A DNA stretch of 64,000 nt from Candidatus Peribacterales bacterium. GTDB lineage: Bacteria > Patescibacteriota > Gracilibacteria > Peribacterales > Peribacteraceae. Shown in pieces: positions 42,045 through 50,910 of this stretch (its first letter is position 1; each line of letters begins with the position of its first letter). The DNA lies in NCBI GenBank assembly GCA_020058765.1, contig JAGVDM010000001.1, positions 62,001 to 126,000 of the forward strand, written 5' to 3'. Position numbers and translations under genes: made by a program. The notes below the pieces were generated by a model. That model had not been told where the DNA came from, did not search any database, and saw only the letters and a list, made by a program, of their open reading frames with translations.

Positions 42045-44518
42045 CGCGGTGTGAGCAGCGTGCCCGGGTAGTAATACTGCAGGATCTGCTCTCCTGTTTT
42101 TCCTTCTAATGCTTGGCCTTTTGAGCCGCAGCCAGACATACCAACACCATGGCCATTCATGGGCATACCGTTGCACCACGGGTCTGGCTTTGAAGCGAAC
42201 ACTTCCGCGAAAGGATAATTGCCCCAACCAATTTCCGATGGCGCACGCGTGCGCCCGTCATCGCTCGAGAAGTACGCAGTCTTCACAATCTTGCCGTCTT
42301 TCTTCACAACAATATCCGCAGTACTCCGCACTGCACGTACCCATCCTGGGTGCGCCTCCTCAAATGCGACCCCACCGTACTTCTGGAATCGTGCGGGGCT
42401 GTCGTCACCGTCGTATGGCATACCCGGGAACTTACGATTCGTACTCTCCATGTAGTGTGCGGCATAGCTGCGTGCTGCCACGGCAAATGCGCGCTGCTTT
42501 TCGTAGGGTTCCGTATCTGGCTCTTCTGCCAGGCCTGCCAAATACTCCTCAAGGGGCAACTCATTGATGAGCACGAGCTGGTCATCAATGACGCGGCACT
42601 CAATGATGCCACGGAAACGATTATGCGTTTGCTGCCAACTACTGATCGTAATTGGATCCGCAACGCCCTGCATTTGCACAATGCCGCGAGCGATGACTGT
42701 TGGTCCATCGTAGGCGATGCATGTGTCGAATTCTTTCTGCACGCGAAGCGTTCCATATGCTGCAGTTTTGCCGGGGATCTGTATGCCCCCAGCTCCCTGC
42801 AAGGTGGCCTGCTGCCCTTCATAACTTAATCTGATCCGGATGGGTGCCGCATCATTCGATACGGTGCGCCGTGCCGTAGCCCGGCTGCTGTTCGATGCAG
42901 CTGTTGCCGTAGGGCGCGGGCGGACAACACTCGGTTGCACGCGTACTGTTGCATCCTGCGCAGAGGGGGTCAGTCTTCCGCGCAGAGCAGGATCAATCGT
43001 GCGTCTGCCGCTCGCCTTGAGCGTATAGCGCACGTTGCCAATTTGTAACGTGGTAGAAACTGCCTCCCGCGGGAACTGAATGCGCAGAGTAATAATCGCG
43101 GTTTCTCCGGCGCGCACACTTTTGGGCAGGAGCAGTTCCTGTCGGATGCGCATTTCGCGTCCGGTGCCAATATCCTGCCACACGCCAATGCGCGAATCGG
43201 TACGCGTGACATCGGCAATACGATCCCGCTGCTTGGCACCACTGCTACCAGCGCGGTACAGCAGACTCACCTTTGTTTGGCCCCCAGGGAGCCCTGTAAG
43301 CTCCGTGCTCCCCACAGCGGAAAGCACAGGGGCACCAGCCTTCACCGCTGTCGGAGTAGTAATGCCCTCACGATCCGTACGGCGCAGCGTTGTAGGGAAC
43401 CGCACTGGCACATCAATGTCGCCCTCCTCCACATGGCGGCGCACTTGGGTCATAACCTGATTCATGTAGTACCCCGGGCACGCGGTGCTCACCAGGGCAC
43501 CGTGCCCCACAATCTGCTCAAGCTTCTCGCCGTGGTAATCCACCGCTGTGGAGAAATCCACTTTGTACTCTCTAGCCAAGTCGTACAGAAGCCACTGCAA
43601 GCTCTTCACCTGCGCCTGTGTTGGTTGCTCCACCTCAAAGTTTCCCATCAATGCAATGCCGATGGTGCTCACATTGGAGCAATACGCATGGCCTCCCACT
43701 ACGTATTTTCCTCCAGCCTTTCCTTCGTAGATCTGCCCCTCTTCATCCACCACAAAGTGGTAGCCAATATCCCCCCATCCGCGGCTATCCGCGTGGTAGG
43801 TGTAGAGCGCACGCATCCGTTCATGCGGGGGGCGAGGGTCGTCCGTCACTTTAATAGCGGTGTGGTGCACCACAAGCAGACGCACATCATTGGAGTACTC
43901 CTGCGCCCAGCGGAGCTTCTCACCAGATTTCGTATGCGTTACTGTGCGCGCCGTGCGGAAATCCCGCGGGAAATCCTCTTGCCACTGTTTGCACTGCTCG
44001 ATGCGCGCAGAGGATGTACTGCTGTTGGTCGAGCCGTTTTCTTCCGGTGCGATGTCCGATCGTTCCACTTCTTCTCCGTCCACAAGCAAGCTTTCATCTG
44101 CACCCCACTGCGCTCGCGTGAGAACCCTTGGCGCACCTACCAATCCCTGTGCTGCCACTTCGTATGAAGGTGGTGCATGTGATACACGGATAGGATGCAT
44201 GTCGTACTCCTTCGTTGCGCCACGTACCCGCACATCGGTCACCGGCTCGGGGAACAGAACCAAGTTCGATTCTCTCAGCAGCGGGTCGAATTCTTTTTCG
44301 ATCTCCAATGTTTCCCATGGTTGCCATGTGCCGTCTACGCGCGCGCTCACCTGCAACTGAATGTCATCGGTGGGTACGCCAATGCTTAGCGCATCAATGG
44401 GATCATCAAAACGATGCAGCTGTGGCTGGTCGAGCGCAGTTGCTCCTGTAAGCAAGGCACAGGAAACAATGGCGATACTCCTCGTGCAGGCCGCGAGGCG
44501 TGTGGAACGAATCCGCAT
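42041..44518 (-). CDS. Secreted PGRP-type amidase fused to SpoIID-like domain
   Basis: 825 residues with a signal peptide (about 1-28). A PGRP/amidase_2 domain (about 130-350) shows RAQWGAD, LLVVHHTA, YHFVVDEEGQIYEGK, GGHAYCSNVSTIGIALMGNF and VGHGALVSTACPG, so the zinc ligands His, His and Cys are present. The C-terminal 230 residues are SpoIID-like (INELPLEEYLAGLAEEPDTE, AFAVAARSYAAHY, GHGVGMSGCGSKGQALEG). In Bacillus SpoIID is a lytic transglycosylase acting on amidase-stripped glycans, so this one protein could perform both steps of wall remodelling. Confidence 0.92.
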   Translation of the reverse strand: MRIRSTRLAACTRSIAIVSCALLTGATALDQPQLHRFDDPIDALSIGVPTDDIQLQVSARVDGTWQPWETLEIEKEFDPLLRESNLVLFPEPVTDVRVRGATKEYDMHPIRVSHAPPSYEVAAQGLVGAPRVLTRAQWGADESLLVDGEEVERSDIAPEENGSTNSSTSSARIEQCKQWQEDFPRDFRTARTVTHTKSGEKLRWAQEYSNDVRLLVVHHTAIKVTDDPRPPHERMRALYTYHADSRGWGDIGYHFVVDEEGQIYEGKAGGKYVVGGHAYCSNVSTIGIALMGNFEVEQPTQAQVKSLQWLLYDLAREYKVDFSTAVDYHGEKLEQIVGHGALVSTACPGYYMNQVMTQVRRHVEEGDIDVPVRFPTTLRRTDREGITTPTAVKAGAPVLSAVGSTELTGLPGGQTKVSLLYRAGSSGAKQRDRIADVTRTDSRIGVWQDIGTGREMRIRQELLLPKSVRAGETAIITLRIQFPREAVSTTLQIGNVRYTLKASGRRTIDPALRGRLTPSAQDATVRVQPSVVRPRPTATAASNSSRATARRTVSNDAAPIRIRLSYEGQQATLQGAGGIQIPGKTAAYGTLRVQKEFDTCIAYDGPTVIARGIVQMQGVADPITISSWQQTHNRFRGIIECRVIDDQLVLINELPLEEYLAGLAEEPDTEPYEKQRAFAVAARSYAAHYMESTNRKFPGMPYDGDDSPARFQKYGGVAFEEAHPGWVRAVRSTADIVVKKDGKIVKTAYFSSDDGRTRAPSEIGWGNYPFAEVFASKPDPWCNGMPMNGHGVGMSGCGSKGQALEGKTGEQILQYYYPGTLLTPR

Positions 44519-44545
44519 GAGGGCAGAAGTATACTCGATTCAGCC

Positions 44546-45637
44546 CTACGCTGCGAGCAAATGCTCATATGCGCTCACCATCGTTTCCAGTCCGAATTTC
44601 CGATGCGCGAGTTCCTGAGCGCCCTTCGAAAGATCTGTACGCAGAGAAATATTCTCGCATTCGTGAAGTGCCTTACACAATGCGCCTGCGTCGCCCGCTG
44701 GTACCACCAAGCCTGTCCCCGGTTCTACGTATTCCGCGATGCCACATGCGTCGGTCACAATCACTGGTGTGCCCATTGCCATTGCCTCCGCAGCAACGAG
44801 ACCAAATGGGTCGTGCTCGCGAGATGGAAGCACGAGCACATCACATTCTTGGTAGAACGCGCCAAGATCATCACATTGTGGCTGCAGAGTGATGCGCTCC
44901 TTGCAGTGTGTATTCTCGATCATTGCACGCAGGTGCGATTCCTCTGGGCCTTTCCCTACAATGTGCAGCGTTGCCTGTGGTTGAGTGGCAACTGCTTGCA
45001 CAAGCAGATCAACACCCTTGTCGTGCGTGAGGCGGGCAACGCAACCGATGTGCAATGTTTCGTGTTTCTGGCGTCGGTTTTTTGTAACGGTAAATCGCGT
45101 GAGATCAATTCCATTCGGTATTGCGACTATGCGGTGGTCCGGCCACCCAAGGTGCAAGTAGATACTTTTGCTCAATCCTGAAACACACACTGTCGTGGCA
45201 CTTGCGGCTAGCCTCCGTAGCAGTGGCAGCCAAGGGTTCCACCGCAACCATCGCCCCACTCGGTCGTGCTCCAGCCACAGTACATGGCAACCCCGTCTTT
45301 TGGCGTCTGCTGTTAGCAACAGCTTTTCACTCATACTCAGCATCACCACGGCGTCTGGCTTCTGCAATGCATCCAGTGCATCTGTAAGCAAACGGCGCAT
45401 ACCACGTTGTCGCCACGCAAAAGAGGCCGCGAGTATTTCTGTGACCGGTGGTGATCCAATATCCAATGCATGCGTATCAATTCCTGCTGCTTTGCAGAGC
45501 TTGAGTAATACAGGGCAACTCCCCAAGAATTGCACGTCATGTCCGCGCTCCTTGAGCCCGCGCATGAGCGACATCGTCTGCACCTCGGCACCACCATGTG
45601 CGCTCTCCAGCGGGAATCGGGTAAAAAGGATTCGCAT
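44546..45637 (-). CDS. GT4-family glycosyltransferase
   Basis: About 363 residues, GT-B fold. The N-terminal acceptor domain starts MRILFTRFPLESAHGGAEVQT; the C-terminal domain has IPNGIDLTRF, IGCVARLTHDKGVDLLVQA, IVGKGPEESHL and the donor-site EHDPFGLVAAEAMAMGTPVI (E-x7-E). ATG 45637 starts directly at the family N terminus. It probably adds a sugar to a cell-surface glycan; donor and acceptor cannot be told. Confidence 0.93.
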   Translation of the reverse strand: MRILFTRFPLESAHGGAEVQTMSLMRGLKERGHDVQFLGSCPVLLKLCKAAGIDTHALDIGSPPVTEILAASFAWRQRGMRRLLTDALDALQKPDAVVMLSMSEKLLLTADAKRRGCHVLWLEHDRVGRWLRWNPWLPLLRRLAASATTVCVSGLSKSIYLHLGWPDHRIVAIPNGIDLTRFTVTKNRRQKHETLHIGCVARLTHDKGVDLLVQAVATQPQATLHIVGKGPEESHLRAMIENTHCKERITLQPQCDDLGAFYQECDVLVLPSREHDPFGLVAAEAMAMGTPVIVTDACGIAEYVEPGTGLVVPAGDAGALCKALHECENISLRTDLSKGAQELAHRKFGLETMVSAYEHLLAA

Positions 45638-45675
45638 GCCCGTAGCATACGGCAATCTCGCCTTGTTCGTGCAGA

Positions 45676-46098
45676 CTACCTCGTAAGACCAAACCAGCGC
45701 GCGAATTCGTCGAGCATGAATTCCCACCAGGCACCATCCTGCTGCCAGCGTTGCTCGCGCAATGTCTTGAGTTGCTCCTGTGGATCTGGCGCGCTGCCAT
45801 GGAGCTGCTGCTCCAATTCTTTTTCTATATCCAGAGCAATAAGGCTATGCAATTCAGTATATTGCTCGTGTGTACGCTGAATGATGAGCTCAAATCGATC
45901 GTTGCGCTCTTTACTGGTTGGTACAGATACCTCTCCCGCTTTCTCCGGCACCAGCTGACCCATCAGCATGGAATCCGTTCCGCGGACAGAAGCAACGATA
46001 CCAGTGAGCACCAGCAATCCAACAATCACTACCGCAGTGATCTTCTGGGTAATGTCGCAGCGAGCCTTTCTGTAGAGCGGTGTTTGTATTGTGTCCAC
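45676..46098 (-). CDS. Unknown single-pass membrane protein
   Basis: About 140 residues. One membrane helix (about 20-42, ITAVVIVGLLVLTGIVAS), then a charged helical extracytoplasmic part (RFELIIQRTHEQYTELHSLIALDIEKELEQQL) ending in a Trp-rich segment (WWEFMLDEFARWFGL). No family recognised. GTG 46098 is chosen because a consensus TATAAT ends 6 nt upstream; the earlier in-frame GTG at 46131 lies within the -35 element. Confidence 0.7.
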   Translation of the reverse strand: MDTIQTPLYRKARCDITQKITAVVIVGLLVLTGIVASVRGTDSMLMGQLVPEKAGEVSVPTSKERNDRFELIIQRTHEQYTELHSLIALDIEKELEQQLHGSAPDPQEQLKTLREQRWQQDGAWWEFMLDEFARWFGLTR

Positions 46099-46104
46099 GA
46101 ATAT

Positions 46105-46133
46105 ATTATACAATAATTCGTGATTATACACAA
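46105..46133 (-). promoter_or_regulatory. Near-consensus promoter, leaderless arrangement
   Basis: On the minus strand, TTGTGT (46128-46133), a 17-bp spacer and TATAAT (46105-46110). The start codon GTG (46096-46098) follows after 6 nt, so transcription would begin at or next to the first codon. Confidence 0.75.
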
Positions 46134-46167
46134 TAACCTATACAGACCTCAATACAGAGCTCAATAG

Positions 46168-46440
46168 CTAATCTGTCTCACCGTACTCCACGTTTTTGTA
46201 GCCAAATGGGTAGGGCCAGCGTGGGCGGGGGCCGCTGGGTGTTTGCACAATTTCACGCACGTTCTTCAGCACGTCGTCACGACCCTGTTGCACTGATTGC
46301 GTGGCGGCAGCCTGTTCAGCTTCTTGTAACTCATCTACCCCTTGGTCTTCGGTAACGGTGTCTTGCTCAGCATCATCTTCTGCGATTACCGTGGTTGCTG
46401 GCATACGGAGTTCTTCTGATTTCAGTGTACCGATGGACAT
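46168..46440 (-). CDS. Unknown small acidic protein
   Basis: About 90 residues from ATG 46440. Acidic, Glu/Gln/Ala/Asp-rich and probably largely disordered or helical, ending in a Pro/aromatic segment (SGPRPRWPYPFGYKNVEYGETD). No family recognised. An upstream in-frame ATG at 46488 is possible. The 188 bp between it and serS hold no gene I can support. Confidence 0.5.
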   Translation of the reverse strand: MSIGTLKSEELRMPATTVIAEDDAEQDTVTEDQGVDELQEAEQAAATQSVQQGRDDVLKNVREIVQTPSGPRPRWPYPFGYKNVEYGETD

Positions 46441-46628
46441 ACAGAGGAAGGGGATGGGAAATGAGTGCGCAGAGTTTGCTGTGAGCACTGCCGAATCGCA
46501 ATAACTTTCGTGACTTGTAAAAAGTGGCTTAAAACCAAGGAAAAACCTACATCCAATACAATCGAATGCCCTTCCAGAGCGCGTCAGCTATCCGGTGAGG
46601 TAGCGTGTGAGGTTGTTGCGATACGCTA

Positions 46629-47933
46629 CTAGCGCGGGACGATCTTCTCTTGCCCGTCCATGTACGGTCGCAACGGTTCTGGCACCGTAATGCTTCCGTC
46701 CGCATTCTGGTACATTTCCAAAATCGGAATGAGGATGCGAGGGCTAGCGATACAGGTGTTGTTCAGCGTGTGCACAAAGCGGCGCTTTCCATCTGCGTCG
46801 GTGTACTTGATGTTCAGGCGTCGAGCCTGGAAGTCGCCCAAGTAGCTGCAGCTGTGGGTTTCCCCATAGGCGTTGCGGCTGGGCATCCACGTTTCAATGT
46901 CCTGCATATACACCTTGCCCTTGCCCATATCGCCCGTGCAGATATCCAAAATCCTGTATGGGAGTTTGAGCGCCTGCAGCACATCTTCAGCATTTGTACG
47001 GATCTCCTCGAAAATCGCGAGCGCCTCCTCTTGGTCCGCGCGGCAGAGCACGACCTGCTCCACCTTTTCAAACTGATGCACGCGGTAGAGACCCTTGGTG
47101 TCTTTGCCGTAGGAGCCTGCTTCGCGGCGGAAGCATGCGCTATAGCCGGCGTATCGCTTTGGCAGCTCCGCTTCGGCGAGCGTTTCATCCTTATGGTAAC
47201 TGCATACTGTCACTTCCGATGTGCCGATCAAATACACACCGTCACCAGTGATCGGTCCATCTTTCACCTCCTGCCCACCCACGGTGTAGATGTTCTGCTG
47301 ATCCACACCCGGGAAGAACCCCGTACCCATAAAGCAGTCGTAGTTGGCAAGCAGCGGCGGGCTGAAGAGCGTCCAGCCTTTGCGCGTGAGGGAATCCATA
47401 GTGAATCGCAGCACCGCGTGGTGCAGGCGGGCGCCATCTCCTTTTAGGAAGTAGCTCCGTGCTCCGGACACTTTTGCTCCGCGAGGCAGATCGATGATAT
47501 CGAGCGCTTCACCGAGCGTGACGTGATCCTTCGGTTCAAATGCGAATGTTGGCGCTTCGCCCCAGCGGCGCGCTTCTACGTTCTCCGCGTCACTTTTCCC
47601 CACTGGTACCGTTGGCAACGGGAGCGCAGGCAGCATGTATTGCAAGTCCTGCCATGCGGCTTCGGCCGTCTTCAATTCCTCCTCCTTCACTTTCAACGTC
47701 ACGCCGAGTTCTTTCATCTCTGCAAGTGCCTTCTCCTTTTGTGCGCCCTGCATTTTTGGAATGTCCTTACTGACCGTGTTCTTCGTAGCGCGCATGGCAT
47801 CTACTTCCACCTGCAGCGCACGTCGGTCTTCATCGAGCGCCAAGAAGTCATCTACATTGAATGTAATGTTCTTCGCGTCCGCTGCACGCTGGTATTCCTG
47901 TGGCCGGGCTCGGAGGTCATCTAAGTCAATCAT
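46629..47933 (-). CDS. serS: Serine-tRNA ligase
   Basis: About 434 residues, class II aminoacyl-tRNA synthetase. The N-terminal long coiled-coil arm (MIDLDDLRARPQEYQRAADA to about 110) contacts tRNA-Ser. The catalytic core has the TSEV region, motif 2 (CFRREAGSYGKDTKGLYRVHQFEKVEQ within ACFRREAG...) and motif 3 (NNTCIASPRILIPILE). ATG 47933 opens the family N terminus. Divergent from livG with a 93-bp gap. Confidence 0.96.
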   Translation of the reverse strand: MIDLDDLRARPQEYQRAADAKNITFNVDDFLALDEDRRALQVEVDAMRATKNTVSKDIPKMQGAQKEKALAEMKELGVTLKVKEEELKTAEAAWQDLQYMLPALPLPTVPVGKSDAENVEARRWGEAPTFAFEPKDHVTLGEALDIIDLPRGAKVSGARSYFLKGDGARLHHAVLRFTMDSLTRKGWTLFSPPLLANYDCFMGTGFFPGVDQQNIYTVGGQEVKDGPITGDGVYLIGTSEVTVCSYHKDETLAEAELPKRYAGYSACFRREAGSYGKDTKGLYRVHQFEKVEQVVLCRADQEEALAIFEEIRTNAEDVLQALKLPYRILDICTGDMGKGKVYMQDIETWMPSRNAYGETHSCSYLGDFQARRLNIKYTDADGKRRFVHTLNNTCIASPRILIPILEMYQNADGSITVPEPLRPYMDGQEKIVPR

Positions 47934-48026
47934 TGCGTGCAGAATACCTCGGGGAGAAGGCTTGTTGCCAGAGAACCGGGCACGGTTTGTACACGACGCC
48001 ACTCTCTTGTAGTAGCCTGTGTACGC

Positions 48027-48761
48027 ATGGCTCTTCTTTCGCTCAGCGACATTTCTTTTGGGATCGGGCAGCACCAGATTCTGCGAAACATCGCTTTCGA
48101 TGTAGCAGAGGGCGACATCGTGGGTCTTATTGGGCCCAATGGTTCCGGCAAAACAACACTCTTCAACGTACTCTCTGGGTTCCTTAAGCCCAGCAGCGGC
48201 GCGATTCTCTATCGTGAGGGCGACATTACCGCGCTCTCTGCGGCGCGCAGATCAAGGTTAGGGATCGGCCGTGTGTTCCAGAACTTCGGCATCTTCCGCG
48301 ATATGACGCTGGAAGAAAATGTGCTCGTAGCCCTCGAAGCGCTCCCAAAAGATCGCCGTATTCAGTTGGGAGATTTGCGAACGGTAGTAGGGGAAACGCT
48401 CGAAATGGTCGGGCTCAGTTCGCATGCCAAAAAGAAAGCAGGCTGCCTTTCTGGTGGGCAGATGCGTCTGCTGGAAATTGCTCGTACGCTCAAGAGCGGC
48501 AAGGAACTATTCCTCTTAGATGAGCCTACGGCGGGCGTGTCTCCCAAAATGACGGGACAGGTCGCCGATCTTATTACAGCACTCAAGCGTGAGGGGAAAA
48601 CAGTGCTCATCATCGAGCATGACCTTCCGTTCATCGGCAGCATTTGCGATCGCGTGATTGTGATGGATGTAGGGCAGATTGTTCTGCAGGGCACCCCGGG
48701 CGAGGTGAAGAAGAGCAAAGAGCTGCAGGAGATCTATTTTGGAGCGGACCCCACAACGTAA
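48027..48761 (+). CDS. livG: Branched-chain amino-acid type ABC transporter ATPase LivG
   Basis: About 244 residues. Walker A GPNGSGKTT, signature LSGGQMRLLEIARTL, Walker B LFLLDEPTAGVSP and the LivG-type switch IIEHDLPFIGSICDRVIVMD. The C terminus (GTPGEVKKSKELQEIYFG) is LivG/LivF-like. It is the first gene of a liv-type cluster (G, K, H, M) that otherwise contains only one ATPase. TAGCCT at 48013-48018 lies 8 nt before ATG 48027. Confidence 0.94.
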   Translation: MALLSLSDISFGIGQHQILRNIAFDVAEGDIVGLIGPNGSGKTTLFNVLSGFLKPSSGAILYREGDITALSAARRSRLGIGRVFQNFGIFRDMTLEENVLVALEALPKDRRIQLGDLRTVVGETLEMVGLSSHAKKKAGCLSGGQMRLLEIARTLKSGKELFLLDEPTAGVSPKMTGQVADLITALKREGKTVLIIEHDLPFIGSICDRVIVMDVGQIVLQGTPGEVKKSKELQEIYFGADPTT

Positions 48762-48840
48762 GGTCGTGGAGGAAAATATTGCCAAATACCTCGCAGAGCG
48801 CGAGAATTTTGCAGATATACCCCTTTTACCCCACTTATCC

Positions 48841-49959
48841 ATGAAGAAGTCATTACTCTTGGGTGCCGCAGCTCTGGCACTCGTTGGCTGCCAGCCAGCC
48901 ACGCCAGACGTGATCACAAATGAGCCGATTAAAATTGGTCTGATTGCTCCTCTTACGGGCGATGCAGCCGGTCTCGGTGCAGACGTATCCAACGGTGCAC
49001 AGATGGCAGTCGCAAAGATCAACGCTGCCGATGGCATTGGTGGCCGACAGATTCAATTGATTATGGAAGACGGCAAATGCGCAGGAGCCGATGCGGCAAC
49101 AGCTGCCCAGAAGCTCGTGAATGTCGATAAGGTCGTTGCGATTGTTGGTGGCCTCTGCAGCGGTGAAACACTTGCAGCTGCTCCTATTGTAGAAGCAGCA
49201 AAGGTCATTCTGCTTTCTCCAACGAGCAGTAGCCCAGATGTGACTGCCGCAGGTGAATTTGTGTTCCGCAACTATCCAAGCGATGCGCTCAAGACCGTTG
49301 CGATGGCCAAGTATTTCCAGGATAAAGGTTTCACGAAAGTGGCCATCATCAGCGAGAACACAGACTTCTCCCAAGGATTCCGAGACTCCCTCGCAGAGCA
49401 GCTGCCTGAGGGCACAATCGTTTTCGACGAAACAGTCGATCCTGGCACAAAGGACTTCCGCACGCTCGTGACACGCTTGAAGGATATGGAGTTCGATGTG
49501 TTCGTTCCGAACGGCAACAGCGATGCAGTGATTGGGCCAATGATCGAGCAGCTGCGTGAGCAGGGGCTTACTCAGCCAGCAGTCGGTCATGATGCGGCTG
49601 ATTCCGTCACCATGGCGAAAGATCTACCAGAGGCAACGAACAACCTCTTTGTGATCAACGTTGCTTCTGAGCTTGCGGATGCAGACTTCGCCCCAATGTT
49701 TGAGGCGGAATACGGTGCACCGCAGTACGGCATCTCTTTCGCAGGTTACGCGAGTGATGCAGTGCATGTACTTGCACAGGCAATGATCGAGGTAGGTACC
49801 GATGGATCGGCATTGCAGCAGTACCTGCTGAGCATGCCGGATTACACTGGCGCAGTGGGCACGTTCCACTTCGATCAGAACGGCGATGTGGTAGGTATTC
49901 CCTACGTTCTCAAAGAATACGTGGATGGTGAAATCATCACGCGTAATCCCCTCAACTAA
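48841..49959 (+). CDS. livK: Branched-chain amino-acid type substrate-binding lipoprotein
   Basis: About 372 residues. A lipoprotein signal (MKKSLLLGAAALALVGC) with lipobox LVGC would be processed by LspA (26.7 kb). The rest is a type I periplasmic-binding fold: IKIGLIAPLTGDAAGLG, ADVSNGAQMAVAKINA, GGRQIQLIMEDGKC, the AIVGGLCSGETLA loop, and GISFAGYASDAVHVLAQAM. Ligand class is amino acid or a similar small molecule; the family also binds amides and urea. A strong terminator follows the stop. Confidence 0.94.
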   Translation: MKKSLLLGAAALALVGCQPATPDVITNEPIKIGLIAPLTGDAAGLGADVSNGAQMAVAKINAADGIGGRQIQLIMEDGKCAGADAATAAQKLVNVDKVVAIVGGLCSGETLAAAPIVEAAKVILLSPTSSSPDVTAAGEFVFRNYPSDALKTVAMAKYFQDKGFTKVAIISENTDFSQGFRDSLAEQLPEGTIVFDETVDPGTKDFRTLVTRLKDMEFDVFVPNGNSDAVIGPMIEQLREQGLTQPAVGHDAADSVTMAKDLPEATNNLFVINVASELADADFAPMFEAEYGAPQYGISFAGYASDAVHVLAQAMIEVGTDGSALQQYLLSMPDYTGAVGTFHFDQNGDVVGIPYVLKEYVDGEIITRNPLN

Positions 49960-49976
49960 CGGAGCACTACACAATG

Positions 49977-50010
49977 AACAGGGAGGAAGAGCGCTCTTCC
50001 TCCCTGTTTT
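49977..50010 (+). terminator. Intrinsic terminator between livK and livH
   Basis: AACAGGGAGGAAG pairs with CTTCCTCCCTGTT around the six-base palindromic loop AGCGCT, followed by TTTT. It lies inside the liv cluster, so livH and livM are either read through at a lower level or use another promoter. Confidence 0.88.
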
Positions 50011-50028
50011 GTGATACCGTTTCCTCCA

Positions 50029-50907
50029 ATGCAGCTCCTCGTGAACGCCCTCATTGCTGGATCGCTCGCCGCCCTCATCGCCGGCGGGCTTGCGCTTGTG
50101 TACGGCGTGCTTGGGATCTTTAACATGGCTCTCGGGCAACTGGTGCTCATTGGCGGATACGCAACATGGTGGTTGTATCAAGTGGCGGGCTTGCCTTTGA
50201 TAGTGAGCATTCTGGGTGGTCTTGCCACTGGCGCACTCTGCACGTGGCTCACGTTCGAAGTGTTCGTGAATCCTTTCTATCGCAAGCACCGCTTCCTTCC
50301 GCTGGTTACCACCATCGCCTGGAGCATGATCCTGGATGGGCTCATTTTGCTCCTCTTTGAGGAGCGTCCGCGGAGCATTATTTCGGGTTTGCCCGAAGGA
50401 TTTATTCTTTGGGGGGCGCACATAAGTATGCAACAGTGCGTACTTGTATCGGTCACAGTGTGCGCACTCTGCGCGTTTGGGTACGTGTTTCATTGCACGT
50501 CCCTCGGCAGGCGCTTACGTGCCGTGGTGCAGAACACGCATGCCAGCTTGAGCCTCGGTATCAATGCTCCGCTCTTGTACCGAGCTATTTTCATCATGAG
50601 CGGCGTGTTTGCAGCGGGCGGTGGCATCTTCATTGGTATCGACCAAAACCTCTCGCCTACGCTCGGGTTTACCTACACCATCAAGGCATACGCGGCGATC
50701 ATTGCTGGTGGGAAGGGGAACGTATGGGGTGCAGTGTTGTGCGCGTACATCATCGCGCTCCTCGAACAATTGCTCGTTGGCGTGCACTGGTTCAACGCCT
50801 TCTACGTCCCTGCTGGCTACCAGCAAACGGTCGCGCTCCTCTTCATCATTGGTATTCTGCTCCTGCGCCCGCAGGGATTGTTCGCTCACAAAGTCCGCTC
50901 CGCCTGA
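50029..50907 (+). CDS. livH: Branched-chain amino-acid type ABC transporter permease LivH
   Basis: About 292 residues with about eight membrane helices. The N terminus LLVNALIAGSLAALIAGGLALVYGVLGIFNMALGQLVLIGGY and the cytoplasmic EAA-like loop (LGRRLRAVVQNTHASLSLGIN) are typical of LivH; the end shows IKAYAAIIAGGKGNVWGAVLCAYIIALLEQL and LRPQGLFAHK. ATG 50029 is preferred over the GTG at 50011. It pairs with LivM, 3 bp downstream. Confidence 0.94.
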   Translation: MQLLVNALIAGSLAALIAGGLALVYGVLGIFNMALGQLVLIGGYATWWLYQVAGLPLIVSILGGLATGALCTWLTFEVFVNPFYRKHRFLPLVTTIAWSMILDGLILLLFEERPRSIISGLPEGFILWGAHISMQQCVLVSVTVCALCAFGYVFHCTSLGRRLRAVVQNTHASLSLGINAPLLYRAIFIMSGVFAAGGGIFIGIDQNLSPTLGFTYTIKAYAAIIAGGKGNVWGAVLCAYIIALLEQLLVGVHWFNAFYVPAGYQQTVALLFIIGILLLRPQGLFAHKVRSA

Positions 50908-50910
50908 TCT

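Noticed and set aside
46600..46632. Hairpin GTAGCGT/ACGCTAC at the serS 3' end as a terminator
   Set aside because: A 7-9 bp stem exists, but no U-tract follows on the serS strand and the stem overlaps the stop codon; evidence is too weak.
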